The notes beneath the pieces were generated by a model. The model was not told the origin of the DNA and made no database searches. It worked only from the letters and a program-made list of their open reading frames with translations. A stretch of DNA of 64,000 nucleotides from NCBI GenBank assembly GCA_029962745.1, contig CM057153.1:38593667-38657666 (forward strand), in the 5' to 3' direction. This DNA is from Echinometra lucunter (Eukaryota; Echinodermata; Echinoidea; Camarodonta; Echinometridae). Of the stretch, positions 39,156 to 52,489 are shown in pieces. Within the stretch, counting starts at the first letter, position 1; each line of letters opens with the position of its first letter. A program made the position numbers and the translations under genes.

Positions 39156-39411
39156 TATATGGACTTCACAAAAAGAAATAGGACTCTTTATGCAGCATTT
39201 CAAGACAAAACAGCTGTATACTATTTGCTATTATAATTTTTCTAAAATATTCGACTTACTCTATGCTATTGCTGTCATTTGTAGTATTTTTGCCCCCCCA
39301 AATCCAGCCATATTTTCCAATTCATAACAAATTCATGTGAATCGATACATCTAAGTTTGTTCCATTATACTTTTTTCTGACATATTTGAGAAAAGTAGCC
39401 AGAAAAATATG

Positions 39412-39417
39412 AATAAA
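39412..39417 (+). terminator. Candidate poly(A) signal for frizzled 5/8
   Basis: The first AATAAA after the stop codon, 257 bases downstream, within an AT-rich 3' UTR. Later signals are possible, because AT-rich non-coding sequence continues for several kb. Confidence 0.45.
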
Positions 39418-39419
39418 AA

Positions 39420-42400
39420 TTAACAAAGAATATGAGGCTAGTTCTTCATTTTACGAGTTAATTGAGCAAAAATATCTAATGTTAATTTTGTTGGTTTAAA
39501 TATTTCTACATTGTGAACTCATATTCATGCTATTTTTCTGAAATGAAGAAAAGAACGACGTTACTGGATTCTGGTGACAACTACAGACTTTTATGCCTTG
39601 GTTATACTTCCCAACTGACAGAAATTTAGTTGTCTTGTTTTATATCTATTGTTTTTATTCGAAGGACGAGCAAAGAACGGTCAAACGTTATCAATATCGT
39701 ATCATACTTTGATTTCGTTTTACATTTTAGCAGTATTGGTATACTGCATGTCATACTCCAACAACAGCTACTCGTGAAACTGTTCACAGTGCCATACCAT
39801 TCGCATCTTTCATTAAAACTGCTATTCACGGGGTAAATCTGTGGAAGAATAGAACAAGAGAACCAAATTCCAATGCTTTGTACAATGAACTAGCTCACGT
39901 GATCACGTCATCAATGACATATTTTTCTCATGTTTGTTGGATAAAGAAATCAGTTCTATTATTATCTTGCCACTTTTTTGTCACATCTCTCCAGGTTCTG
40001 TTCACAAACTGAAAAGTTCACATATGAATATACATGTGGTGAATGTGACCATGGTGCCTGTAAGAATGAAATTTTAGAGATACATGTTGCTGATTTCTAA
40101 TTAATACAGTTGCATGTTTTAACCATTTCTTTGTTTTTAATCTTAATCGTTGTCATGTTCGTTGTTCAAGCTGCACATGAAAGCTTTATCTCTTGAACGC
40201 AGCAGCATCTTATTGTTACATTTTCATCATTATTATTATTTCTTGTTTTTTCTTGAACATAGAATAATAATATCCAGTTCATTTAAAGTTACTTTCAGTA
40301 TATTCACCTATACGTTTTTATCTATAGTTGGTACCGAAATACCCAAGCGTATGGTGCATTATTTTGGTGCATATCCATTTCGAATGCAACGTACTTATCT
40401 CTCGGTTTGTTTGAGGTTTGTTTACGTTCGATATTATAGAATGCCATTGCTATTCGATTTTTTGATAAGTTGATATCATTCAAGTACAAGGAAATTTATG
40501 TAAACCCATTGTTTTAAAATCTGATATGCTTATTTTGCCATGCCAGATTTAACATTCTTTTAAAAGTCTTATGTAGCTAATATTCAGAAGAAATGACGTA
40601 GCCATTCCAAAAGTCTTTTATTACTGTATTAGTTTTAAAACATGGATATCTATGACTATCAGATAATATCTCAATCGGTTAACTCCAATCCGATATAGGG
40701 AGGGTTTAGTTCATCGCATTATAACAGTTTTATTTGACATACTTGTTGATTATTAACTGCAATGATTCTCATGACGGATAAGAAAAAATAGTTTATTGGT
40801 CGATGCTTGATCATCAATGAACCTTCAACGTTCCTGCGAGGAAAACTGCTGTTGCATTGTAGCGCGCCATTGACTCCCTATTCCCCATTTCTTTTTTTTC
40901 TCTCTCTCTCTCTCTCTCTTGTTTTGTTTAAATTGTAGCCCTATGCTATACAGGAGTAGAATACCAACACCGAGTGGTCTTTTGCTAATAACCTCCACCA
41001 GCGGCCATCCTCGCTTGAGAGCTTTCTTTTCTCTTTCCTCTCACATAAGTAGAAACCAAACATGGTACTTAGCCAGCTACATGGCCTGCATCTGAGTTAC
41101 TTAAACAGCCGATACAGATCAAATAAATGTTACATCATGGAGTCAACATTAAAACTTGAGACACAAACACTACTTTTTTTCTTCCCAGATGCCAGCATTT
41201 GTTTGCTGCCATCACTTTTCATTGTTTGCGATGCTCTAAGTTAATCTCGGCTCTGTAGAAATGGCTTTCTCTCTATTCTTTCATACCATGTTTTCTTCAC
41301 AAGCTGAACAGAGAAACTGAGATAGTATTAAGTAACAAGATTGGTAGACCCGCGTGTAACAGGGTTGTGTTAATTTTGTTATTATGACGAGTGACCTACT
41401 CAACTTTCATTGTAAACTTAGGAACAAAAATTGAAATAAGACTTATTGCAACTGATGTGGAATTGTCGACATTATGTCTTTGTGGTCGCTGTCGACATTC
41501 AGCACCAAGATTTTCGTCCTCTTAATACCTTTTTGATTTGTTATGACTTCATTTCTTATTTATATCAGTAAGAACGAAAAAGTCCTATACATGTAGGGTA
41601 AGTCAAACATGCCAACAACACAATTTTATGAATCGCATTATTTTGTAAGCGGAATACTAATCGCAATATTTTAATTAATTTGAGGACTCATATGGACATA
41701 CATGGGTTCAGTTTGTATGTTAGTCGACATGATAATTTCAATTAGCCCAGTGACTACATAGACTTACTGCAGGGATAATCTAGTTTCAGCAGTTGAAGGG
41801 TTAAAATGTTAATACTGACATATGGTGTACAAGTTTTGATCACAATATGTTAGCTTGTTTACATTTGTCACAGATGCCATATGATTAACTTATATTGTGT
41901 CATTCGGTATTTATAGTTGGGGATATTCGATGGAGAAGTATTGTTTTCATTTCATTACAATCGCAAAAATAGACGATTCTGCTCAATGCATCATATAGTT
42001 ATGGATATTTATGCCGGCAAATTAATGACGAAGATATTGTTTATCTATCCCCAATTTCAATTACTCTTGAAAGTGCAAAGTAATAATTATTGTATTTCCA
42101 TTTTCCATTTCGTTTCTGTTTTTGTATGTTGACGAAAATGTTTACACCTGTATTTGTTTTCACGAAATGACAAAATTAAAAAAAAAAAAAGCTGATGCAT
42201 CTTGCACAAATGAAACTGTGCCAGTGTAACAAATAATGTTTATGGTTTCAGTTTTAAATGCGAAGGATCCCTTATTGCTCTGGACGATGGTGTATGATGG
42301 TGATGATAAGCATTAAAATAGTGCATTGTATAAGTTATGATGATAATGGTTGTGGTAGTAATGGTGGTGATGATGATGATGCTGATGGCGTTGATGATGA

Positions 42401-44175
42401 TGTTGATGATGATGATGGTGACTGATTTATTGATTTTATGAGCCGAATATAAAAAAGCATGTTAACATAAACGAATTATTTCGAAATGATGATTAAGAAA
42501 AAGGTAAGGATTCATGATTATAAGTCATGATTTTAAAATGGAGGAGGAAGACGATGTTCCTCATGGTCATGATTGTAATGATGAGAAGGATCAATGTGTT
42601 TTTTATTATAAAGAGGTTGATAAATGAGAAGACGACAGCGAATTGATGATACAGGAATCGTCGACGTAAAATGAAATGAAAGGGATCTACCTGTACCTTC
42701 ATCCAGTATCATAATAATTGTATAGGATAATGTGATATCTACCCTGGCATCCTTGTTAAGGGTATATATTTTTTCGGAATTATTCTTAGGCTAGGCCCAT
42801 TGCATGTTAAAAAAAAAGTAGAAAAAAAAGAGACCATATTGAGATTATTTTTCCTGTTTGTAGTGACAGTTCGGTTTGCCTGAAGTAGCGGAATAATCAC
42901 CCCGGAATTCTGTGTATTTTTAAAGTATGTAATTGTGTGTTTGCATTCAGAGGAAGAATGTGGCACGACCGGCTTGTGCTTGCCCCTTATCAGAGCTCAC
43001 TGCTCAAGCTCAAGTTCACAAGCTCAAGTTCACAACAGACAAAAATAGCGCCCGTTATTATCATTATTTTTTTTTCAAATTTGTTATGGTACGTTTTGAT
43101 TTGGAACTGTGCCTACCCCGCCCCTCCCCGAAATCCTGGATCGCCTTTGAAAGCCTTATTGCTCAACTATGTTAAGGCATTGGCCCCTACCATCAGCGTA
43201 TGCTCTCTGGAAGATCTCTATCTAGGCAGTTAGGATATACCTATCATTGTGATGGTTCTATCAAACCTCAAATCCTTTCGTGTGCCCCTAAAACAGAATA
43301 GATGTGTGCATGAATGCGCAATTAGGGAGTCCCGTTTTACCCTCTATTGTTCCCGTCAATCCTGGTATGGGGTAAAGATAAAGACCCACCACTCCTCCTC
43401 TATTGTTCCAAGGATAATGGTTCAAGGAAGAGAGGGGGTCTCTTCCTCTTCACTCAAGAGTGTTATTTCCATTCCTCTTGGCTCTCGTTAGAGAGCAAGA
43501 ACCAACAAAAGGTTCCATTCGCGATGAGTAGTGGTAAAGACCCAGAAAATAATCCTTACATTTGAGTGAGGATTCTCGCCTGGAGTTTGATGGTAACAGT
43601 TGCCAAAGGTTAGTATATTTGCATACACTTGAAAACGGAATGTTTTCGCACAATCTTAAACTGATCCCAACATGTGTATCTATCCTACTGGCTGAAAACC
43701 ATAAAGGGCCCTCTTTAGCTTTGAGAAGGAAAGGAAATGGAATTGTCAACATGGTCAAGGAATTTCACAAAACTTGCAGTGAAATGCAAGGTTATTGAAG
43801 TATATCTGCCACATGCATGTGCATGCTCTGTGAGGCTTAGGTGTTTGGATGTTACAGCACCGTCTGTGCTTGCCACAGAGTGGTCTTACGTGTCGTCAGC
43901 GAATTTGAAATTGGGAATAATGAAAATATCATGAGAAAAAAGTTATCATTCATATTTGAGTTTAGACGACGCGACATAATTTTGTCATTAGCATGATTAG
44001 AAAAACTGACTGACAATAGGCAATTTGATCTCTCAAACCTGATTATTGTTTTTATAATTATTATTATTATTTCCTTTATCCACAACTTGATGTTCTGTTG
44101 GTATATTGAACAGCAACCGGACTTCTTCCAGAAATCTAGGGTTATCTGTTCTCTGTTCTATCAAACAAGTCCTCT
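39420..44175. other. Non-coding interval downstream of frizzled 5/8
   Basis: AT-rich sequence, possibly a longer 3' UTR. It includes a (CT)n run near 40900, GAT/GTTGAT triplets at 42284-42425 and a twice-repeated CTCAAGCTCAAGTTCACAAG at about 43002-43034. No convincing exon. Confidence 0.5.
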
Positions 44176-44178
44176 TTT

Positions 44179-44276
44179 CATTATTATTATTATTACTATT
44201 ACTATTATTTATTATTATTATTATTATGATTATTATTATTATTATTATTATTATTATGATTATTATTATTATTATG

Positions 44277-44323
<47 letters not shown>

Positions 44324-44385
44324 GATTATTATTATTATTATTATTTTATTATTATTATCATTATTATTGTTATTGTTGTTGCTGT
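44179..44385. repeat. (ATT)n microsatellite
   Basis: About 200 bases of ATT with scattered ATG and ACT triplets. The Ile- or Tyr-rich frames across it are artefacts. Confidence 0.95.
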
Positions 44386-44399
44386 TTATTCATTTATTA

Positions 44400-46580
44400 A
44401 TTTCAATTCATTTACATATGTATTTTTTACCTACGAATGCTTCTTTAAAACCCTATCCGAATAAAAGTGTAAAATGCAAAAAAGCCATTGTCAAAAATGT
44501 TTCCCCATCATCATAGTAATACCTGTTTACAACCTTGATGGCAAATACAAGTTCTGTTAAAGAAATTCGACTACATCAGTATCCTACACCGTTTATAGAC
44601 TACAAAGGATTTCCTGTCAACGGACGAGGTTCGAGCTCAGTCGATATTGAAGGATCTACATCTCCACACGTTGGGGACGTAACGTCTGCTCCTTCAGTCC
44701 CACATATTGAGGTTCTCTTTCATAAACCTTAATCAGGCGTACCACCATTGTCTATTCTAAATCTTTCCCTTTGTTCCTGTCTCCGCCCCCATCAGCACCA
44801 ATTCTTTCCTCTTCTATTGATACGTCTCCTTTTATATCCCACACCATAGGGTGCTATTCTTCACTCCTTTCTTATCCTGCTTATCAACCATTCAGTTCTT
44901 CCCTGTTGATGGTCTGTTCTTTGAATCTCGTGTTCGCATGTCCTAATTATTAGTTATCTTGGTTATTATTGAATTTCTTGAAGATCTTGTCTGCTCTGGC
45001 CAGGCGTTTGCTAATTGAGCCATATCACTTTGTGACAGAGTGAACAAGTCCTTATGCACATGGATTCATACATTCATGACCAATTATTAAACATGCACTT
45101 AAGATACACGAGTAGCGAGATTCTTTAATTAAACTCCTTCAAACATTATTTTTGAATGAATCGTGCTGAAGACATTATCTATCTGCATCAAAAATGTGCT
45201 TTCTTTCAAATTTCAGACATAAAAAGCACTTGTGAAATGTGATACTTTTTTTCATGTGTACTTGTCATTGCTTTTCATTGAACTTTTCACAAATGAATAC
45301 CGAAATGTATTTTTTTTTTTTGTACATCATCTTGACAAATTCTGGATCAGCAAATCTAAAATCCCAAATCACTAAGCTTACTCAACTCCATTATGATATG
45401 AAGCCTTTAATAATTGTTATGTTTTGTTTGACAAAATAAAGGCCGGGGCATCTGTTGCTGGAGTACACACTTATTATCGGCAATAATTTTACATAAGCCG
45501 CATTCAACGTTTGATTCTGTTTCCTTCAACGTTTGATTCTGTTTCCTTCTCAAAACCATTTTTTTTTCTGGTTGTGTTCTTTGGTAGACAATGCTTGGCG
45601 CTGAAGGAAGAGGGTGTGATATTTAAGAGTGGTGTATAGATTATCAACAGCTATTAATATCATTAGTGGTATCCCACAGCCCACAGGTCAGCCAGGCTTG
45701 AAATGGAAACTCGATCACATCCAGGTTCGATGGCCTACGTATCTCCAAAAAATGGTTTTATCAGGACTCAAAATGCACCGATCATGAAAACCCTGCCAAA
45801 ATATGATTATTTTTTACCTCCTTTATTTGAACATTTACATAATTTTTCCGACTGATGTGAAAGCCGTTGAATGCTATCTTTGTTACCACAAATGCAGTCA
45901 GTGACATCTGCGGTAAGAGGGTTTTTCATAAGATGGGGATAACAGAAACATAATGAGTGATGGATAGAAAAACTATTTCTTAATTAAAACATCTTAAACA
46001 TTCTTTTAAAACGAGGCAGAAAGGGACATATCAGAAATCAATTAGAAAAAAGGGTGCCGATAAATAGGTTTTCGATATTTTCGGTACCTTGAAACACAAT
46101 GTTCTAAAATCACTCAGTGGAATCGCATAGGTCAACCAACATTAATGCAGCACTAGGAGGGGGAAACATTTTCTTTGTTAGTTTTTTTTTTCTTTTTCAT
46201 TTGAATGTTGTAAGAGCAAAATAAACACGAGTTTGTTTGGTTGCTTTTCTCTTCTTTTTGTTTTTTTCATTAAAGAATGATACATGCTATCTGCGTTTGA
46301 TTGCATTAATGTCTTATTATTGTGTGGCTATCACCCTGATCACCATGATCACGTACCTTTAATAAATTCATTGACGAAATAAAAAAGAATGATCCTCTTC
46401 GAGACTCTTATTACCCATTTTTTTTTACTTTCATATACCTCTCATTTCTCATTCTATCCCTTTCCTTTCTTTTCCCCTTCTCTTTTCTAAATTTATTTCC
46501 CTTTTCTTTTTCTTCTCCCTTCTCTTTTCTTCCCCTTCTTTAGCTTCACGATATGACTATGTCAAATATATTGAGTTTAC
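44400..46580. other. Non-coding interval, no gene recognised
   Basis: Contains a 22-bp direct duplication, TTCAACGTTTGATTCTGTTT plus CC, at about 45506-45549, and a CT-rich patch at 46440-46540. Frames are short and lack splice support. Confidence 0.5.
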
Positions 46581-46870
46581 ACGTATTAAATATCACTGAA
46601 ATACGATGCCCACGTCGATCACGGAACTGTTAGCCCAGTAAATTTTGAAGATCGAGAAATTTAATTTAACGGTGATATTGACCAGCCGGGCATACTGAAA
46701 AGAAAGGGATGATCGAATCTCTTTGATAAAATGTAAACAATGCGCCAGCTTGTGATAAAATAGAGAAAGTTTATAGGAGTGAAAATGTCAATCACATCAT
46801 GGAGTATGACGTCACTAGGACATTGTTTAGGGGAGAAATGAAGGAATGTGGGGATACTGGGGTTAGGTGG
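46580..46870. promoter_or_regulatory. Putative cis-regulatory module downstream of frizzled 5/8
   Basis: Within about 100 bp lie CTTTGAT (46721-46727, TCF/LEF type), TGTAAACA (46732-46739, forkhead type) overlapping AACAATG (Sox type), and TGACGTCA (46807-46814, CRE). ACATTGTTTA follows. The CRE plus TCF combination repeats that of the frizzled upstream region. Confidence 0.35.
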
Positions 46871-47042
46871 AATGAAAGTACAGTGCCTCGTATGGCATGT
46901 CCATGGTGTGATGAAAAACTGAATATTAAATCTTAAGAAGTATTCACTGAAAACATTTCCCGATAATTTTCTTCTTCTTAGTCTTCATTTGCTTTTCCTG
47001 ACCCCCTCAGCATCGTCAGCATTATCATCTTCGTCATTATAT

Positions 47043-47385
47043 TGCTCATTATGTTTTTTTTTCTTTTCTTCTTCTTTTTCTTCTTTTCTTTTTCTTCTTC
47101 TTCTTCTTCTTCTTCTTCTTCTTCTTCTTCTTCTTTTCTTCTTCTTTTTTTCTTCTTTTTCTTCCTCTTCTTTATCATCATCACCACCACCATAATCATG
47201 CTCATCATTCTCATTATTATCACAATCGTCATCATTCATTCATTCATTCATTCATTCATTCATTCATTATCATCATCGTCATCGTCACCATCATCACATT
47301 ATCATTATCATCATCAACATCATTATCATCATCATCATCATCAGCATCATCATCATCATCATAATCATCATCATCATCATCACGT
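47043..47385. repeat. Compound (TTC)n, (CATT)n and (TCA)n microsatellite block
   Basis: TTC array to about 47172, CATT array at 47233-47268, then TCA-rich triplets to about 47383. Confidence 0.95.
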
Positions 47386-47882
47386 TTTCGGCTCTTTCAG
47401 CAGATAACACGATAAAAACTACTTTCGAAAAATCAACTCAAGTGCAATTTCGAAAGCCTGTTGTGCCCATATAAATCATGTTCTTATTACGTAATAAGCC
47501 ATTGTAAAGTCCGTGCATTTCTAAAAGTGATAGACAGGGCTATTAAAGTTGCCTCGTTGAATTTTCGAAAGTAGATTTTATGATGTTAGATCAGATTTTG
47601 TCATCTCAGTCTGTTTGGAGTCATGGTAACCATGTGAACCGAGTATCAGTATCTAGTTCATTACATTTTATATGCTATTTGTTAAATGAAACCGAAACTT
47701 ACGAAAGGGGAGAAGGAGAAATTACAAATCTCATCAGTTGCAATTTTCGGATCGTTACGGCACTTGATTTTTTTTTTTTTTCATGGAGTTGGCTTATCCT
47801 ACATTATCCCCTGTTCTGAAGGTTTTGCGTTAAGATAAGACACTGGTCTTGGGACTCCATATAAGAGAGTCTACTAAATTAA

Positions 47883-48448
47883 AGGAGAATGCAACCCAGG
47901 CATCGGTGTGCTCTTAGTGAATGGAGATGATCAAGAAGTGCAAACAGTGAAAGTTTGAGCAAAATCGGACAATCTGTTCAAAAATTATGAATTTTGAAAG
48001 TTTCAGTAAATCCCTATTACAGGGATCCTTGGGTTGGCAACTTTGCCAACATCTGTGATGTCATCGTGGACAACTCTCCATTCATTTTGTGCATAAATCT
48101 TCCAAAAATGGATTTTTATGGAATTGCAAGTCAGGAATCAACATAATTCTTCCCAAAGTTCTTGCAGAATTGATGTAGCCATGTCATACTCAAACAATAG
48201 ATCAAACAAATTTTATTTTTCTTGAAAATGAAGAAAATGTGAAATTCTGTGTACAAAATGAGTGGAGAGTTGTCCACGATGACATCACAGATGCTGGTGG
48301 AGTTGCCAACTCAAGGATCCCCATAATAGGATTTATTTAAACTTTCAAAGTTCATAACTCTTGAACGGATTGTCCGATTTTGCTCAAACTTTCACTGCTT
48401 ACTCTTCTTGTTCTTCTTCATTCACTGATGTCTGGGTTGCATTCTCCT
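47883..48448. mobile_element. Long inverted-repeat MITE with TTAA target duplication
   Basis: Begins AGGAGAATGCAACCCAGGCA and ends in its near reverse complement. Arms of about 200 bp (47883-48093 and 48250-48448) pair along most of their length. TTAA flanks both ends (47879-47882 and 48449-48452), as in Kolobok or piggyBac-type insertion. The inner arm TGGACAACTCTCCA is shared with the old element at 3640-4190. No coding frame. Confidence 0.8.
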
Positions 48449-48959
48449 TTAACAAGATTCCATCACTTCAGTAACATGGAAGAATATCAACAATTTTTTT
48501 TAAGAAAGAAAGAAAATAGAACAAATAGGTGATAAAACAGATTGTTATGATGGATGGTCCGATGACATGTTTACAGGGATAATTGACTTGACAATGTCAC
48601 CAGAGTGCCAATTACATAGAATCCTAATCACTGTCCCCTGGCGATAGGAATGTACAGAAGGATGAAGAAAGAAATCGTCAAAATCACATTCTGACATGGC
48701 CATTGACCTCTAGGTCAGGTTCAAACAGCCGATATATTAGGATATCGTTTGATCATCATTCTCACTTTTCCTTATTTTCCTAATTTTGGCGTTTATGCGT
48801 TTATCTTTTCCCCATTCTGTAGCAGAAATAACGCACATGTCACTAAGATATAGACTCGTAACGTGACTAAAACGTACAGTGTTTGTCTACAGATTTATGC
48901 TGGTGGAGGTGGGGAGGGGTTAAGACCCTCAGTGCCCCTACCCTGTTGCCATAACAGAG

Positions 48960-49136
48960 GTGCCGTAGTCGAGTGGTTTAAGGCGCTTGAGACACGAAGG
49001 TCTGGGGTTCGATCCCCGGCACGGCACTTATGCCCTTGAGCAAGGCATTTTATTTACATTGCTGTTTTATCGTCTATCAAATAAAGTGATGTGCTATATG
49101 CATATTGATACCAACGTGTATATATGTTGTTTTTTT
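48960..49136 (+). mobile_element. tRNA-Leu-like SINE, copy 1 (intact)
   Basis: GTGCCGT at 48960-48966 can pair with ACGGCAC at 49021-49027 as an acceptor stem. TAGTCGAGTGG is A-box-like and GGTTCGATCC (49006-49015) is a B box. The anticodon arm is eroded, so this is not a working tRNA. A family-specific body follows, from CTTATGCCCTTGAGCAAGGC to TATGTTG and a T run, and the same body is found in the copy at 51556. Confidence 0.8.
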
Positions 49137-49159
49137 ACAAAAAATAATAAAAAATAACT

Positions 49160-49275
49160 AGGAGGAGAAGGAGGGGAAGGAGGAAGAGGAGGAGGGGGAG
49201 GAGGAGGAGGAGAGAGAGACACGGGGGTTGGTGGGGAGAGAGAGCGCGAGAGAGAGAGAGAGAGAGGGAGGAGAG
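49160..49275. repeat. GA/GGA-rich tract
   Basis: GGA and GA repeats, purine-only over most of its length. Confidence 0.85.
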
Positions 49276-49885
49276 GATGAAATGTTTTCCATTTAAAATG
49301 AAATACGAATATCATTTCGTCTATATATTCGTATTTACACATCCTTTAAGTTTTACTCCATGCAGCTGGAAAAATGGACCGACTATTCGAATAACCAACT
49401 TTCAATTATAAATTTACAACAAATAAAAAAGTGCAATAGGTGATTATAGTGCAAAATTCTTAGAGCATGGGAAAGAGTTAACTTGAGATCATTTGTCTCT
49501 CTCTCTCCCTCTCTCTTGAAAGTGTTTACCGCCATCTCTTGAGAGGGTAAGTGAGAAGTCTCATTACGTAATAAGCATGATAAGTACTCCCCTTCAACAT
49601 CGGTAGCACTCTTTAAAGTATTTAAGAGTTCTGTTAAAGAAAAGATGCAATGTTTACAAGGCTAAGAGAAAAAGCGCTTGGCAATTGCAAACAGAACTTG
49701 AAACCTAAATTTGGAAGAAGGGAGTACCTGGATAAACTCATCGTGAATAGTTAAGGTCCATGGTTATTTCAAGGAGTCTACTTCTCGGTTATTTCAAGGG
49801 GATTTCGACACAAGCCTCAGGTGATGCAAGGGTCATAAAACATCGCAATGATAGGGGTGATTTGATTTTTTTGGTTTTGGAATGA

Positions 49886-49890
<5 letters not shown>

Positions 49891-49938
<48 letters not shown>

Positions 49939-49946
49939 AAGAGAGA
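49891..49946. repeat. (GA)n microsatellite
   Basis: Uninterrupted GA for about 45 bases, then GAAA. A further GA-rich patch lies at 50290-50390. Confidence 0.9.
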
Positions 49947-50356
49947 TAGCATTGGGGAGAAAATATAGGAATGTTATAACAAAATATTCTCGTTAAGAGA
50001 AAGAGATTCTCATGATTCTAGAAGAACCGAAACAAGGATCTTCTTTACCGAAAGATAATAATTCCTACATGTTCAAAACATACAACTCACAATTTGAAAT
50101 AACTCTTGATGTTGTTAAGAACTTATTTGGTAATGTGTTATGTACATGACGAAGTAGTACATGGAATAATACTTAATTCAGTAGTAGTTGTGATGTACTT
50201 TTTTCCTTATATTTGGAATGAACGTGTAATATATTAATAATCATGAAAACAAAAATTCGAAAAGAAGTCGAGAGATCAAAAATAACTGGAGGAGGGGTGG
50301 AGTGAGGGAAAGAGGGAGGGGAGAAAGAGGGAGAGAGGGAGAAAAATTAAAGGGAC

Positions 50357-50391
<35 letters not shown>

Positions 50392-50932
50392 TAGGGCATG
50401 AATTAAACTATCCAGTTCACACTCTGGTTTCTTTTCAGCAATTTTAACCATTGATTGCCGTAGATGGAGCTGTACGATTTAAGCCTTTCCACGTTCTGAG
50501 CGTCGGTTTCAGTACTCGAGATACTACACGGTAGTACATGTATACGATATGGGGAACTGACTGAATATTAGAAAACTAATAATAAGATATTTATGGCTAT
50601 TAGTTCTTGTTATATCTCAGTATTTGGTTCGTTGTTCATTTTTTCAATTTACTCTCTTTGTCTTTTAAAACAAATTTAAGTGGGAAGTTCCCGTTGATAT
50701 CAGTTTTTATGTTGTAACTTTCAATCAAAATCAAAATCAAAAGCAAGAGAATGACAGAAAGAGCTGAAATTTTGAAGAAAATTCAGTAAAGTATTGGTCA
50801 ATTCAGCGTGGATTGGTTACTCTGTAAATTAACAGAACCAGAAATTTCACAGTCAAAACTCTTGTACTGACGCTGACTGAAGGAATAAAATGAATGTCGG
50901 ATGTAATACCATCTTTGAAATAACAGGAAACA

Positions 50933-50933
<1 letters not shown>

Positions 50934-50998
<65 letters not shown>

Positions 50999-51000
50999 TA

Positions 51001-51040
<40 letters not shown>

Positions 51041-51088
51041 TTTGATTATCACTATTATTATCATCATAATCATCATCATCATCATCTT
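50934..51088. repeat. (ATT)n microsatellite
   Basis: Pure ATT for about 60 bases, then ATT with ACT and ATC interruptions, ending in TCA triplets. Confidence 0.95.
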
Positions 51089-51242
51089 TGTCACATACCC
51101 TTTTTTAGAAATCAATTTATGATTTTTTTTCCTTCTTTTCTTCTTGTAGAGCAAAATTAAGAAAGGTGGGAAAGATAAATAAATACCCCTTCAAATAACG
51201 TTCTTATCCTTTACAAGGCATTTTACAAATATTTGCTGATAT

Positions 51243-51260
51243 GGGGGGGGGGGGGGGGGG
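51243..51260. repeat. Poly(G) run
   Basis: About 18 consecutive G. Confidence 0.9.
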
Positions 51261-51555
51261 CGGACAAATGTTGATGAAATGCCTCCCTGTTTCTCTTCTG
51301 TTTTATGCTTTTATTGAAGTTACCTTGATGCCATAGTGGACAACCAATTGAAAATTTCCCTAAAAACATTTCAAAATGGTCAAAGCATTATGTTTGAATG
51401 ATTGCACATTCTCCGAGTCAAAATTAAACCAATGACTTATGATAGGCCTAAATAAATGATTTTGATTATTTGAAACCATTTTTCTTGCTGAAAAGTCACT
51501 TTGCTTGAAGTATTTGAAATATCGGCAACACCAACACTCGTAGATACTAAAAGAA

Positions 51556-52485
51556 GTGCCGTAGTCGGGTGGTTTAAGGCCCTAGACTGGAGACACGAAG
51601 GTCCGGGGTTCGATCCCCGACATGGCACTTATGCCCTTGAGCAAGGCATTTTATCAAGGAGCTTTAAGAGCTGGAGTCACATCTAACTCATTCCCTTTGA
51701 ACCATGTTCGATGCCGCCAGAAGAAAATATGTCAGGCATGTGCTTAGCTGGTTGTTTCTCGCAGATGCGTAACAAAAGATTCCTGCCTGGCTTCAATCTT
51801 ACCATGCTTACGGGCCATTTTCAAAGGGAAATATGCTTTTGTAATGATGATTACCTTTCGCTACTTCTCGTCTGATAATACGAGAAGTACACAGTGCCTA
51901 TACCTTTACATGAGGCAAGCGAAAGGAAATGGTGCAAAATTTCCCAAAATATGAATCAAAATTACTCGACTGGGCATGTGTGGGCACTAATCTGACACAT
52001 AACATCATAAATGGTTGTATTTGAACAAATTCACTTTTCATTTTCGTTTTCCAGAAGTAAATGGAAAAGTGTCAAATTGCGGGGGTTTTTTTTTCACAAA
52101 TTAAAACTGCTATTATGCAACATACACAAATTTCTGGATACAACTAGGCCTTTGTATTCTTATTTTATCATCTGTTCAATTTTCTCTCTGTTAATTCAAA
52201 TAAAAGTGAAATATTAACGATATTTTATTTGTGACAAAAATCACTACTCGAGTTTCCCTTGATGATGGCGGCATCGAACCTCGGACATCAAAGGCGACAG
52301 CACACCTGTAGATTCTATTGTGCAACCTTAGAAAGGGACAGCTGCTTGAAAAAATTTGTTGCCAGTTGAGACTCCAGCTCTTAAAACTCCTTGATTTGAT
52401 CAACATTGCTGTTTTATCGTCTATCAAATATAGTGATATGCTATATGCATATTGATACCAACGTGTGCATGTGTTGGTTTTTTCA
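51556..52485 (+). mobile_element. tRNA-Leu-like SINE, copy 2, split by a later insertion
   Basis: The head at 51556-51654 matches copy 1 (GTGCCGTAGTCGGGTGGTTT, then the B box GGTTCGATCC and GCAAGGCATTTTAT). The body stops at 51654 and resumes at about 52400 with CATTGCTGTTTTATCGTCTA, which directly follows in copy 1. The 739 bases between are a separate element. Copy 2 keeps six more bases in the anticodon-arm region than copy 1. Confidence 0.8.
51655..52393. mobile_element. Inverted-repeat DNA element inserted into the SINE
   Basis: The left terminus CAAGGAGCTTTAAGAGCTGG plus AGTC (51655-51678) is matched in reverse complement at 52370-52393 with one mismatch. A second inverted pair, TTCGATGCCGCC at about 51707 and GGCGGCATCGAA at about 52266, lies inside. 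It interrupts the SINE exactly between two adjacent segments. The target duplication is short and ambiguous (AT or TTT). No transposase frame. Confidence 0.75.
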
Positions 52486-52489
52486 AAAC

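Noticed and set aside
44087..44516. Open frames rich in Ile, Tyr or Leu
   Set aside because: They are read through the (ATT)n microsatellite.
46978..47407. Open frames rich in Glu/Lys, Ser/Phe or His
   Set aside because: They are read through (TTC)n, (CATT)n and (TCA)n repeats.
48960..49028. Functional tRNA-Leu gene
   Set aside because: The acceptor stem and B box are good, but the anticodon arm is eroded and the body continues into a sequence repeated at 51556, so it is a SINE.
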